From Corynebacterium urealyticum DSM 7109 (GTDB lineage: Bacteria; Actinomycetota; Actinomycetes; Mycobacteriales; Mycobacteriaceae): 64,000 bases of DNA. Numbering within the stretch: the first letter of the stretch is position 1; every line of letters begins with the position of its first letter. Where the stretch lies: NCBI RefSeq assembly GCF_000069945.1, contig NC_010545.1, positions 1,984,001 to 2,048,000 on the forward strand. The letters are read 5' to 3'. Positions 46,001 through 54,156 of the stretch are shown here, piece by piece. Both the position numbers and the translations under genes were made by a program. The notes under the pieces were generated by a model that did no database searches, had not been told where the DNA came from, and saw only the letters and a program-made list of their open reading frames with translations.

Positions 46001-47638
46001 CTACTGTGTCGCTGACACCAACTGCGCGTCGAGCTGACGGTTTTTCAGGTCCTTGCGCAGGATCTTTCCGGTGGCAGATTTTGGAACAGCGTCCAGAAAC
46101 TCCACGATGCGAACCTTCTTATACGGCGCCACCCGCTCCGCAACCCACGCCTTCAGCTCCTCCGGGTCAATCTCTGCCGGAACGCCAGCGGAATTCTGCT
46201 GCGGGACAACAAAAGCTCGAGGAATCTCTTCGCCATCCCCCTCGCGCACGTAGCCGACCACCGCGGCGTCAGAAATGTCATCCCGGGTCAGGAGCAGCGC
46301 CTCCAGCTCTGCCGGAGGCACCTGGTAGCCCTTGTATTTGATCAATTCCTTCGCGCGATCAACGACGTAGCAATTACCTTCCGAATCCACGGCGACCATG
46401 TCGCCGGTGCGCAACCAACCATCCGGCAGCAGAGTCCGGGCCGTGGCCTCCTCGTTGTTGAGATAGCCCTTCATCACCTGCGGACCGCGGACCCACATTT
46501 CACCAACCGCCGATCGTTCGCCCGACTGTGTGGGCGCGGGAATCTCCGGCAGATCATCCTTGGAGATATCAACGATCTTGATCTCGGTATTTGGCAACGG
46601 AGCGCCAACGGACTCTAGAGGCGTCACGTTAACCAAAGAGTTATGGGTAACCGGGGAGGTTTCAGTCATCCCAAAGCCCTGGTAGATATCCACGCTGAGC
46701 CGCTGCTGCACCGCGATGGCAAGCTCCCGGTCGAGGGGTGCAGCTCCGGACTGGATAGCGCGCAGAGAGCTCAGGTCATAGGATTCCACCGCCGGGTGCT
46801 TCGCGAGTAGAACAGCGATCGGCGGCGCGATGAAGGTGCAGTCAATGTTGAATCGCTCGTGTGCTGACAAGAAGGATTCCAACTCGAACTTCGGCAGCGT
46901 GACCATTGTGCAGCCCTGAAACAGAGCCGCCCCAAGCAGGCAGTTCATACCGTAAATGTGGAAGAAGGGAAGGACGCCGCAGACCACCGAGCCGGTTTTC
47001 ATGCCATTGTGCTGCATGGACGGGGACACCTGGAAGAGATTGGCGACCAGGTTCTGGTGACTCAGCTTCACACCCTTCGGAATCCCTGTGGTTCCCGAAG
47101 AAAACGGCAACACAGCAATATCCTCGTCCGCGTTGATTTCAACCTCAGGCGCAGTGTGATTTTCAGCGAGAAGCGCCTTGAGCCCAGCCTCGGCATCGGT
47201 GAGGTTAATAACCCCTTCAGCCGGAATCCCCTTCGCCTGCGCAGCTTCCATGCCTGCGGTGCCCAGCAGATCTGTGGTGAGCAGCATCTTTGCATCCGCC
47301 GCCCGCAACTGCTTTTCAGCATCCTCAGCAGTCGCCAAGGAGCCTAGCGTCGTCACCGTGGCCCCGGATCGAAGAATGCCGAAGTAGGAGATGACAAACG
47401 CGGCATGGTTGGGGCAGTGCAGCGCAACCACGTCCCCCTTCCCGACCCCGCGAGCGGCGAGAGCGCCTGCCATGCGCTCGTAACTCGCCTTCAATTCTTG
47501 AAATGTCATCTCTTCGCCGGTCAAACCGTCGATGAGCGCAGTTTTGTTTGCCAGCCCGCCCGACAGGTCGCCGAAGATGGCGTCATAAAGAGGAATCTGT
47601 GGGATTGTGACGTCTGGATAAGGGCTTGGGATGGGCAT
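46001..47638 (-). CDS. Acyl-CoA synthetase (4-coumarate-CoA ligase-like, AMP-binding)
   Basis: A 545-residue adenylating enzyme that activates a carboxylic acid to its CoA thioester. The P-loop LPFSSGTTGIPKGVKLSHQN (about residues 180-199), GFGMTETSPVTH, the hinge GWLRTGDMVAVDSEG and the C-terminal catalytic Lys in PKSATGKILRKDL (about 530) are present. The branch is that of 4CL/medium-chain ligases. It faces away from a TetR gene and an SDR/ACAD/APH operon and has the same composite operator as that operon, so it is probably part of one catabolic route, analogous to LvaE of Pseudomonas. Confidence 0.9.
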   Translation of the reverse strand: MPIPSPYPDVTIPQIPLYDAIFGDLSGGLANKTALIDGLTGEEMTFQELKASYERMAGALAARGVGKGDVVALHCPNHAAFVISYFGILRSGATVTTLGSLATAEDAEKQLRAADAKMLLTTDLLGTAGMEAAQAKGIPAEGVINLTDAEAGLKALLAENHTAPEVEINADEDIAVLPFSSGTTGIPKGVKLSHQNLVANLFQVSPSMQHNGMKTGSVVCGVLPFFHIYGMNCLLGAALFQGCTMVTLPKFELESFLSAHERFNIDCTFIAPPIAVLLAKHPAVESYDLSSLRAIQSGAAPLDRELAIAVQQRLSVDIYQGFGMTETSPVTHNSLVNVTPLESVGAPLPNTEIKIVDISKDDLPEIPAPTQSGERSAVGEMWVRGPQVMKGYLNNEEATARTLLPDGWLRTGDMVAVDSEGNCYVVDRAKELIKYKGYQVPPAELEALLLTRDDISDAAVVGYVREGDGEEIPRAFVVPQQNSAGVPAEIDPEELKAWVAERVAPYKKVRIVEFLDAVPKSATGKILRKDLKNRQLDAQLVSATQ

Positions 47639-47694
47639 AGCGGTAATCCTTTCGGCGTATCAACGAACCGCGGAGCGTGACCCATAGTGGAAAT

Positions 47695-47716
47695 CTGAAA
47701 CGTGATTCAGGTCACA
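47695..47716. promoter_or_regulatory. Composite operator upstream of the acyl-CoA ligase
   Basis: CTGAAAC-GT-GATTCAG, a near-palindrome, overlaps CGTGA-TTCAGG-TCACA, a GlxR-like site one base off consensus. The same composite occurs at 49441-49462. Confidence 0.65.
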
Positions 47717-47822
47717 AGCGCGAGGTTAGCAGAAGCCCTTTCCCTGGCAAATGTTTTTCTCGAAAAACAACCACGCGGGCGGCTACCCATCGCCGGTCGC
47801 CCCATCAGCGACCCCGTCCGGA

Positions 47823-48638
47823 CTATCGCAAGTGAAGCAAGCGCTCCGCTCCGTCGAAAAGGTGCGAGTGCTCGTTGTAGCTCACGAGACGCACCGGAGT
47901 AAGCCCATCCACGCCTCGGCCCGCTCCATCGAACGGCGCCACCTCCAGCTGGCGAGCACCTCCAACCCACCCATCAGCATTAGCTCCCGACCTCTCTGGG
48001 AGAACCCTAAGCACAGTCAAAGACGCGGTGTAGGTACGCCCAATTAGGTGACGGAAATTGGAACCAAAGAGCGAAGACACAATCACACTAATCGGGCCAC
48101 CGCTCGTCGCCACGACCACATCCCTCCCTTGAGCAAGATCTACTACAGCCGCGAACGCACCGAGCACCTCCCTGCGGAAATCTTGAAACTCCGGAGCCTC
48201 CACCCAACGATCCAGCGCCCGATCCAACACAGCCCCTAGCAGGCGATGCCCCTCGACGAGCAGCTCCCCATCCCCGCCGTCTGCCGCCTGCCGATAAACC
48301 TCCGCCAAGCGGTCACGCTCTTCCGGATGCTCGTCAAGATAGGGCATCACGACAGAATCGGAGTTGAACTCGCACCACCCCTCCATGACGGCTGGATCAA
48401 TGTCGAGCGACTCGGCGAGCGGAGCCAAGGTGTCGCGCTGGCGACGCAAGGGTCCCGATACAAGAGCTGCACCCCCTTTGAGCCTTCGCTGCAGCTCCGC
48501 AGCCACGAGCCGCGCTTGCCGATGCCCAACGCGGGTGAGGCGATCGTATTGCTCCTCCATTCCCCGCTGCCATTGCCCCCGCCCTGCAGCAGCAGAATCC
48601 GCCTGGCCATGCCGGAGCAGGTAGATCGTTCCTGTCAT
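47823..48638 (-). CDS. Histidine phosphatase superfamily protein
   Basis: A 271-residue phosphoglycerate-mutase-like phosphatase. The catalytic motif is LLRHGQAD at the N-terminus (RHG), with SGPLRRQRDTLAPLA for the second Arg, EGWCEFNSD for the acid, and VVVATSGGPISVI in place of the usual late His-containing SHG motif; the His appears replaced by Ser. That substitution is notable and could lower activity. ATG 48638 gives MTGTIYLLRHG; a TTG at 48650 is possible. It is divergent from the TetR gene, with a 14-bp palindrome between them. Confidence 0.82.
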   Translation of the reverse strand: MTGTIYLLRHGQADSAAAGRGQWQRGMEEQYDRLTRVGHRQARLVAAELQRRLKGGAALVSGPLRRQRDTLAPLAESLDIDPAVMEGWCEFNSDSVVMPYLDEHPEERDRLAEVYRQAADGGDGELLVEGHRLLGAVLDRALDRWVEAPEFQDFRREVLGAFAAVVDLAQGRDVVVATSGGPISVIVSSLFGSNFRHLIGRTYTASLTVLRVLPERSGANADGWVGGARQLEVAPFDGAGRGVDGLTPVRLVSYNEHSHLFDGAERLLHLR

Positions 48639-48671
48639 GCGAAAATTCAACTTTCTGAGATATCGGGCATT

Positions 48672-48685
48672 CTAAGGTGCCTTAG
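48672..48685. promoter_or_regulatory. Palindrome between histidine phosphatase and tetR
   Basis: CTAAGG-TG-CCTTAG, a perfect inverted repeat, 11 bases before the tetR ATG. It differs from the composite operator, so it may be the site of autoregulation or of another regulator. Confidence 0.5.
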
Positions 48686-48695
48686 GATCAAGTCT

Positions 48696-49367
48696 ATGGC
48701 CACACATCCACCCCAGGAGCAACTCCAGAAAACTGAGAAGCTATCGCCCAGAGCCGCCGCCCGGCGCGAGGAAATCCTCACCGCTGCCCGGAAAGTTTTT
48801 GTCCGCGATGGTTATACCGCGACAAAGCTCCTCGATGTTGCTAAAGAGGCCGGATGCGCAGCGGGAACGCTGTATACCTACTTCGAGAACCGCGAAGATC
48901 TCTTCACAGCCGTCCTGCAACAAGTTGAACATGAGATGCGCAGCGCCAGCGGAAGAATAGCCAGCGATGACCCCCGCGAACTCATCAGCGCCGCCAATCG
49001 CGCCTATGTCGAAAGCTACGCCGACAATGCCCCGGAACTCTCGCTGATGGAGCAGGTTTCGCAAACCCATCCCGAAATGCACAAACTGCGCACGTCGCGG
49101 GCGCGGGGATTCACCTCCCGGAACCAACGGCTCATCAAGTCATTGCAGGACGATGGCACTCTCGCCAGCGACCGGGACGCCGAAATGCTCGCCCTCAGCT
49201 TGTCCATCATGGTCTCGCGACTGTGCTACTCAGTGTTCGTTGAAAACATGATCCCCGATGCCGGCGAGGCAGACGGTGCCGCCACGGCCGAGAAACATAA
49301 AGCCCGCACTATTGAGCGCATCGTCAACACCGTCAATGACATCTGGTTTCGCACGCTAGGCCTCTAG
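48696..49367 (+). CDS. TetR family transcriptional regulator
   Basis: A 223-residue repressor. The N-terminal HTH reads RREEILTAARKVFVRDGY, then TATKLLDVAKEAGCAAGTLY and TYFENREDLFTAVL, the classic TetR pattern (about residues 20-70). The ligand-binding half is unlike any I recognise. It lies between the acyl-CoA ligase and the SDR/ACAD/APH operon, both of which carry a TGAATC-GT-GATTCA-type palindrome. It is the best candidate to bind it, responding to an acyl-CoA; that is inferred. Confidence 0.88.
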   Translation: MATHPPQEQLQKTEKLSPRAAARREEILTAARKVFVRDGYTATKLLDVAKEAGCAAGTLYTYFENREDLFTAVLQQVEHEMRSASGRIASDDPRELISAANRAYVESYADNAPELSLMEQVSQTHPEMHKLRTSRARGFTSRNQRLIKSLQDDGTLASDRDAEMLALSLSIMVSRLCYSVFVENMIPDAGEADGAATAEKHKARTIERIVNTVNDIWFRTLGL

Positions 49368-49440
49368 CGCACCCTGAAGGGCTAGACCCCACCACCCAAG
49401 ACCCCTCGGAGGTCGGCAAGGCTGAAATCTCCCAAAAGGA

Positions 49441-49462
49441 TTGAATCGTGATTCAATTCACA
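49441..49462. promoter_or_regulatory. Composite operator upstream of the SDR/ACAD/APH operon
   Basis: TTGAATC-GT-GATTCAA, a perfect 16-bp palindrome, overlaps CGTGA-TTCAAT-TCACA, a GlxR-like site one base off consensus. Shared with 47695-47716. Confidence 0.7.
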
Positions 49463-49514
49463 TTACAATCAGCATTGTTCACCAAAACTATGCACAACGG
49501 CAGGTAGGAACCTC

Positions 49515-50321
49515 ATGTCTCACCACACCCCAGCAAACAAGCCGATCAGTTACGACTACTCCGGGCACAACGCAATCGTTACCGGCGGCACCCGTGGCAT
49601 CGGCTACGCCACGGCTCGACTCTTGGCCGCGAGTGGCGCGAACGTGACGATCACCGGTCGCAAACAAGAAACCGTCGAACCCGCCGCCGCTGCCCTCCAG
49701 GCTGAGGCAGCCGAGCTGAACCCCAACGCCGGTCGCGTCATCGGAATCGCCGCCCACGTCGCAGACCCCGATGCAGCCCGAAGGACCTGCGAAGCCACCG
49801 TTCAAGAATTCGGCAGCGTCGACGTCCTGGTGAATAACGCCGGAACAAACCCCGCCTACGGGCCAATCCACAAGCAGAGTCCCGAAGCCATGGCAAAGAC
49901 CTACGAAGTCAACGTCATCGGCCCCGTCATCTGGACCGCCGCCGCGAAAGACGCAGGCATGGGGGCCGATCGCAAGGGCGCGGTCGTCAACCTCTCGTCC
50001 ATCGGCGCCCTCACCGAGGAAGCAAAGCTCGGCGTCTACAACGGGACCAAAGCTGCGCTCCTGCACATGACCCGCCAGATGGCCAACGAGCTCGCCCCCA
50101 CCATCCACGTCAACTCAATCGCCCCAGGCGTGGTGCGCACCAAGCTCTCCGAAGCGCTATGGAAAGAACACGAAGACGCCGTCGCGGCTATCACTCCCGC
50201 GCAGCGGATTGGCGAGCCCGAAGACATCGCCGCTGCTATCGCCTTCCTCGCAGCACCTGCAACAACCTGGCTCATCGGTGAAAATCTCGTCGTCGACGGC
50301 GGCATGCTCGTCCAGCCCTAG
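49515..50321 (+). CDS. SDR family NAD(P)-dependent oxidoreductase
   Basis: A 268-residue Rossmann-fold dehydrogenase. Cofactor motif VTGGTRGIGYATARL (about residues 18-32, TGxxxGxG), NNAG (about 110-113), catalytic Ser in VVNLSSIGAL (about 160) and YNGTK (Tyr/Lys, about 175). The C-terminus LIGENLVVDGGM is standard. It may reduce a keto- or oxidise a hydroxyacyl-CoA. First gene of an operon with an acyl-CoA dehydrogenase and an APH-like kinase; comparable to LvaD. The ATG follows GGTAGGAACCTC. Confidence 0.92.
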   Translation: MSHHTPANKPISYDYSGHNAIVTGGTRGIGYATARLLAASGANVTITGRKQETVEPAAAALQAEAAELNPNAGRVIGIAAHVADPDAARRTCEATVQEFGSVDVLVNNAGTNPAYGPIHKQSPEAMAKTYEVNVIGPVIWTAAAKDAGMGADRKGAVVNLSSIGALTEEAKLGVYNGTKAALLHMTRQMANELAPTIHVNSIAPGVVRTKLSEALWKEHEDAVAAITPAQRIGEPEDIAAAIAFLAAPATTWLIGENLVVDGGMLVQP

Positions 50322-50377
50322 GTTCATCACCCACCCAAGCAACAGCACCACCGAAACGCTCAGAACGAGGAAAAGAT

Positions 50378-51616
50378 ATGGACTTCGCGCCCAGCGCACG
50401 CTCGAAGGAGTATCAGGAACAGCTCCTTCGCTTCATGGATGAACACGTCTACCCGGCCGAGCCGATCTACCACCGGCAGATGACCGAGTCCGGCGATCCG
50501 CACCACCACCCAGCGATCCTTGAAGACCTCAAAGCCGAAGCCAAGAAGCAGGGCCTATGGAACCTCTTCCACCCCCACGCCGGCACCGGCCCGGGCTTGA
50601 GCAACGTTGACTACGCCCCATTGGCAGAAATCATGGGACGCTCCCCCCAGCTTGGCCCCGAAGCCTGCAATTGCAATGCCCCGGACACCGGGAACATGGA
50701 GGTTCTCGAGCTTTACGGCAGCGAGGCCCACCGCAGGGACTACCTGAATCCGCTGCTCGACGGTGAAATCCGCTCCGCGTTCGCCATGACCGAACCAGGA
50801 GTCGCCTCCTCAGATGCCACCAATGTGTCCATGCGCATGGAACGAGTGACCGGCTACACCGCCGAAGGCTCGAATAAGCCCCTCGATGGGTATGTACTTA
50901 ACGGGCGGAAGTGGTTTAGCTCGAACGGCATGCGACCCAACCTCAAGGTGCTCATCGTCATGGGCAAGACCAGCCCAGAGGCTGAGCCCCACCGCCAGCA
51001 GTCCATGCTGGTCGTCCCCGCCGACGCCCCCGGCGTCCACATCGTGCGCGACCTTCCCGTCTTCGGCTACCACGACCGCGAAGGCCACGCCGAACTGGAA
51101 TTTGAGGACGTATTCGTCCCCGACCACGACATCCTCCTGGAGGAGGGAGCGGGTTTTCGGATCTCCCAGGACCGCTTGGGGCCAGGCCGGATTCACCACT
51201 GCATGCGCGCCATCGGCATGGCAGAACGTGCACTCGAGCTGATGTGCGAACGAGCCTTGTCGCGAAGCACCTTCGGCAAAGCGCTGGCCGAGCGCGACAC
51301 GATCCAAGAACGCATCGCCAACGCCCGCATCGACATCGAGCAGGCCCGGCTATTGACTTTGAAGGCCGCCTGGATGATGGACACGGTCGGCAATAAGGCC
51401 GCTCGCCAGGAAATTGCTGCCATCAAGGTTGCTGCCCCACAGGTCGCACTCCGCATCGTGGACGAAGCCATCCAAGTATTCGGTGGCGAGGGTGTGACCT
51501 CCGATACCCCGCTGGCTCACATGTGGGCTGGCCTGCGATCACTCCGGCTGGCCGATGGCCCGGATGAAGTCCACCGCATGACCATCGCCCGACAAGAACT
51601 GCGCAAATACAAGTAG
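50378..51616 (+). CDS. Acyl-CoA dehydrogenase (ACAD10/11- or LvaC-like)
   Basis: A 412-residue FAD enzyme. Signature blocks: RSAFAMTEPGVASSDATN (FAD/substrate), NGRKWFSSNGM, the QDRLGPGRIHHCMRAIGMAERAL stretch in parts, and VFGGEGVTSDTPLA near the C-terminus. The N-terminus FMDEHVYPAEPIYHRQM and GRSPQLGPEACNCNAPDTGNME match the branch that in animals (ACAD10/11) is fused to an APH-like kinase domain. Here that kinase is the next gene. Such pairs act on phosphorylated 4-hydroxyacyl-CoA in the levulinate pathway. Confidence 0.92.
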   Translation: MDFAPSARSKEYQEQLLRFMDEHVYPAEPIYHRQMTESGDPHHHPAILEDLKAEAKKQGLWNLFHPHAGTGPGLSNVDYAPLAEIMGRSPQLGPEACNCNAPDTGNMEVLELYGSEAHRRDYLNPLLDGEIRSAFAMTEPGVASSDATNVSMRMERVTGYTAEGSNKPLDGYVLNGRKWFSSNGMRPNLKVLIVMGKTSPEAEPHRQQSMLVVPADAPGVHIVRDLPVFGYHDREGHAELEFEDVFVPDHDILLEEGAGFRISQDRLGPGRIHHCMRAIGMAERALELMCERALSRSTFGKALAERDTIQERIANARIDIEQARLLTLKAAWMMDTVGNKAARQEIAAIKVAAPQVALRIVDEAIQVFGGEGVTSDTPLAHMWAGLRSLRLADGPDEVHRMTIARQELRKYK

Positions 51617-51653
51617 AACCCCTGCACAGCACAGACCTATCGAAGGAGCCACG

Positions 51654-52736
51654 GTGAACGACCCAACAACCGGCAGCCATAATTCAGCCACGAAGAACCC
51701 GGCCGCGCCGTTCAACATGGACGAGCTCAGCGCCTGGCTTAGCCGCATCACGCCGTTGAGGGGTGAGATCTCGCTCGACCGCGTCGGAAACGGACAATCG
51801 AACCTCACGTTTCTCGTCGAAGACACCGCGGGCTCGCGCTGCATCGTCCGCCGCCCACCGCTCGGGAAGCTGGCTGCCAGTGCCCATAACGTCGTGCGCG
51901 AAGGAAAGATCATGGCAGCCCTTCACGACACCGAGGTGCCAGTCCCGGTAATTCATGGCAGCACCGACGAGCTCGCGGACCACGGTCAGTCAATCTCCGA
52001 TGCCCCCGTCGTGGCGATGAGCATGGTCGACGGAATAACCATTAGCTCCGCAGAAGCCGCCTCGCCCTTGGGGCTGGACATCCGGCACAACGTTGCCACC
52101 AACATGCTGGACGCGATGATCCACATCCACGACGTCAATCTCGAATCCACCGGGCTGGACACGCTGGCGTCCCACGACCCCTACGCCCCACGCCAGCTCA
52201 AGCGCTGGTCAGGGCAGTGGGATAAAACCAAAACCCGGGAATTACCTGCGCTCGACAAACTCACGGCCCTCCTGGAGAAAAACACCCCAGAGCAGAAAGA
52301 AACCGTGCTGGTGCACGGCGACCTGCACGTCGGCAATGTCATAGCCAACCCAGACGACGGCACCATCAACGCGGTCATTGACTGGGAGCTCACCACACTG
52401 GGCGATCCTCTCGCGGACGTGGGGACAATGCTGGCTTATTGGCCAGTCAAGGACGGGCTAGTGCTCCCCGGATTTGAAGCACCCCTCCTCGACGGATTCC
52501 CAAAGTCTGAAGAACTAGCCTCACGGTATCTCTCTGCCACGGGACGGGATAGGAATGCATTGGCGTTTTGGCACGTCCTGGGACTATGGAAAGTCGCGAT
52601 CATCTGCGAAGGCGTGGTGCGGCGCGTCATGCAGAATCCCGACAACCGCGCCTCCGGAGGCGCCCCCACCCAGGAGATGGTCGAATGGGTTGTCGCTGAG
52701 GCACAGCAGACCGCGAGGGAGTACGGGCTCAGCTAG
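51654..52736 (+). CDS. Phosphotransferase family protein (APH-like kinase, LvaA/ACAD10-type)
   Basis: A 360-residue kinase-fold protein. ATP-loop region VGNGQSNLTFLVED, Lys-region RCIVRRPPLGKLAASAHNV, catalytic loop VHGDLHVGNVI (Brenner motif, about residues 220-230) and metal-binding VIDWELTTLGDPLADVG. The RRPP and HNV segments are typical of the APH branch that partners acyl-CoA dehydrogenases, not of antibiotic resistance. GTG 51654 with AAGGAG eight bases upstream. In Pseudomonas putida LvaA phosphorylates 4-hydroxyvaleryl-CoA before LvaC acts. No LvaB-like small gene is seen. Confidence 0.9.
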   Translation: MNDPTTGSHNSATKNPAAPFNMDELSAWLSRITPLRGEISLDRVGNGQSNLTFLVEDTAGSRCIVRRPPLGKLAASAHNVVREGKIMAALHDTEVPVPVIHGSTDELADHGQSISDAPVVAMSMVDGITISSAEAASPLGLDIRHNVATNMLDAMIHIHDVNLESTGLDTLASHDPYAPRQLKRWSGQWDKTKTRELPALDKLTALLEKNTPEQKETVLVHGDLHVGNVIANPDDGTINAVIDWELTTLGDPLADVGTMLAYWPVKDGLVLPGFEAPLLDGFPKSEELASRYLSATGRDRNALAFWHVLGLWKVAIICEGVVRRVMQNPDNRASGGAPTQEMVEWVVAEAQQTAREYGLS

Positions 52737-52787
52737 GTGGCCTGCTTTTAGCAGAGAACCTCCGGCAAGCTCACTAAGCTGGGCGCC

Positions 52788-54077
52788 ATGGCAATCCGAA
52801 CCCCGCAAGAGTGGATCAGCGAGTACCCCCTCCTCGAGCGCCTCGTCGCGCTGGAGGAGACCCTGTGGTTGAAACCCGACCTGCCTCGAGCCGAAGAAGG
52901 CCTGGCGCACGTCGGGATCACCCCGGACCAGGTCCAGGACGCCGCGGACCGGCTGAAACGCTTCTCCCCCTACCTGCAGCAGGTCTTCCCAGAGACCACG
53001 CCCAGCGCGGGCGTCATCGAATCCCCTCTCCGCCACGTGCCCGCGATGAAGGAGGCGATCGAGGACCTCACCGGGCAGCAGATCGAAGGACAGCTGTGGG
53101 CGAAGCTCGACTCCCACCTGCCGATCTCCGGGTCCATCAAGGCCCGCGGCGGGATCTACGAGGTGCTCCAGCACGCCGAGGCCCTCGCCCTGGAACACGG
53201 CCTGATCACCGTGGACAGCGACTACCGGCTCCTCGACTCCGCCGAGGCCCGCGAGCTCTTCGGCCAGCACCGCGTGGCTGTGGGCTCCACCGGCAACCTG
53301 GGGCTATCCATTGGCATCATGAGCGCCAAGCTGGGCTTCCAGGCCGCGGTCCACATGAGCGCGGATGCCCGCCAGTGGAAGAAGGACCTGCTGCGCTCCC
53401 ACGGCGTGGAGGTCGTGGAGTACGAACAGGACTACTCCGTCGCCGTCGCCGCTGGCCGCAAGGCCGCCGAGGACGACGACAGCGTCTACTTCGTGGATGA
53501 CGAGAACTCCGTCTCCCTCTTCCTCGGTTACGCGGTCGCCGGGGCGCGACTGGCCGGCCAGCTGCAGGCCTTGGACGTCCGGTTCACCGAGCAGGAGCCG
53601 CTCCACGTGTACCTGCCCTGCGGGGTCGGCGGTGGTCCAGGTGGTGTCGCATTCGGCATCAAGGCCATTTTCGGCGACGCGGCGCGCTGCTATTTCGCCG
53701 AGCCCACCCACTCCCCCGCCATGTTCATCGGAGTGCACACCGGCGCCCACGATCAACTGGCAGTGCAGGACTTCGGCATCGATAACCTCACCGCCGCCGA
53801 TGGCCTGGCCGTGGGGCGCCCCTCCGGCTTCGTCGGCGAGCGGATGCAGCACCTCATCGACGGCTACTACACCGTCAGCGACGAGAACATGTTCCGGGGT
53901 GTGGCCCTCTTCGATCGCTCCGAGGATGTGCAGTGTGAGCCGAGCTCCGCGACCAGCTTCTTCGGCCCCGGAGCCATCGGCCGGGCGGGCACCCACCTGG
54001 CGTGGATCACGGGTGGGGCGATGGTGCCAGAGGAAGAAATGGCTAGCTACATCGCCCGCGGTGAGGAGCTGCTCTAG
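52788..54077 (+). CDS. dsdA: D-serine ammonia-lyase
   Basis: PLP-dependent enzyme that converts D-serine to pyruvate and ammonia. The 429 residues contain the PLP-Lys motif [14 protein letters not shown] (about residues 113-126), the phosphate-binding [12 protein letters not shown], and [14 protein letters not shown] with the DsdA-typical Gly-rich loop; [15 protein letters not shown] near the end is also family-specific. It follows the APH-like gene by 51 bases and may be read from the same promoter. No dsdX/dsdC partners are adjacent. Confidence 0.94.
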   Translation: MAIRTPQEWISEYPLLERLVALEETLWLKPDLPRAEEGLAHVGITPDQVQDAADRLKRFSPYLQQVFPETTPSAGVIESPLRHVPAMKEAIEDLTGQQIEGQLWAKLDSHLPISGSIKARGGIYEVLQHAEALALEHGLITVDSDYRLLDSAEARELFGQHRVAVGSTGNLGLSIGIMSAKLGFQAAVHMSADARQWKKDLLRSHGVEVVEYEQDYSVAVAAGRKAAEDDDSVYFVDDENSVSLFLGYAVAGARLAGQLQALDVRFTEQEPLHVYLPCGVGGGPGGVAFGIKAIFGDAARCYFAEPTHSPAMFIGVHTGAHDQLAVQDFGIDNLTAADGLAVGRPSGFVGERMQHLIDGYYTVSDENMFRGVALFDRSEDVQCEPSSATSFFGPGAIGRAGTHLAWITGGAMVPEEEMASYIARGEELL

Positions 54078-54100
54078 GGCTAGCCTGTCTATATAAAAAC

Positions 54101-54130
54101 AGTGGCCACGGGGTTATCCCCGCGGCCACT
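54101..54130. terminator. Bidirectional terminator
   Basis: AGTGGCCACGGGG and CCCCGCGGCCACT around TTAT, between convergent dsdA and the aldehyde dehydrogenase gene. Confidence 0.85.
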
Positions 54131-54156
54131 TGTGTTATTGAGTTATTACTCGGCCA

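Noticed and set aside
48672..48685. DtxR iron box
   Set aside because: CTAAGG-TG-CCTTAG lacks the AGGTTAG-type core and length of the DtxR site.
51654..52736. Aminoglycoside resistance kinase
   Set aside because: APH fold, but motifs and operon context match the acyl-CoA-dehydrogenase-linked branch, not resistance enzymes.
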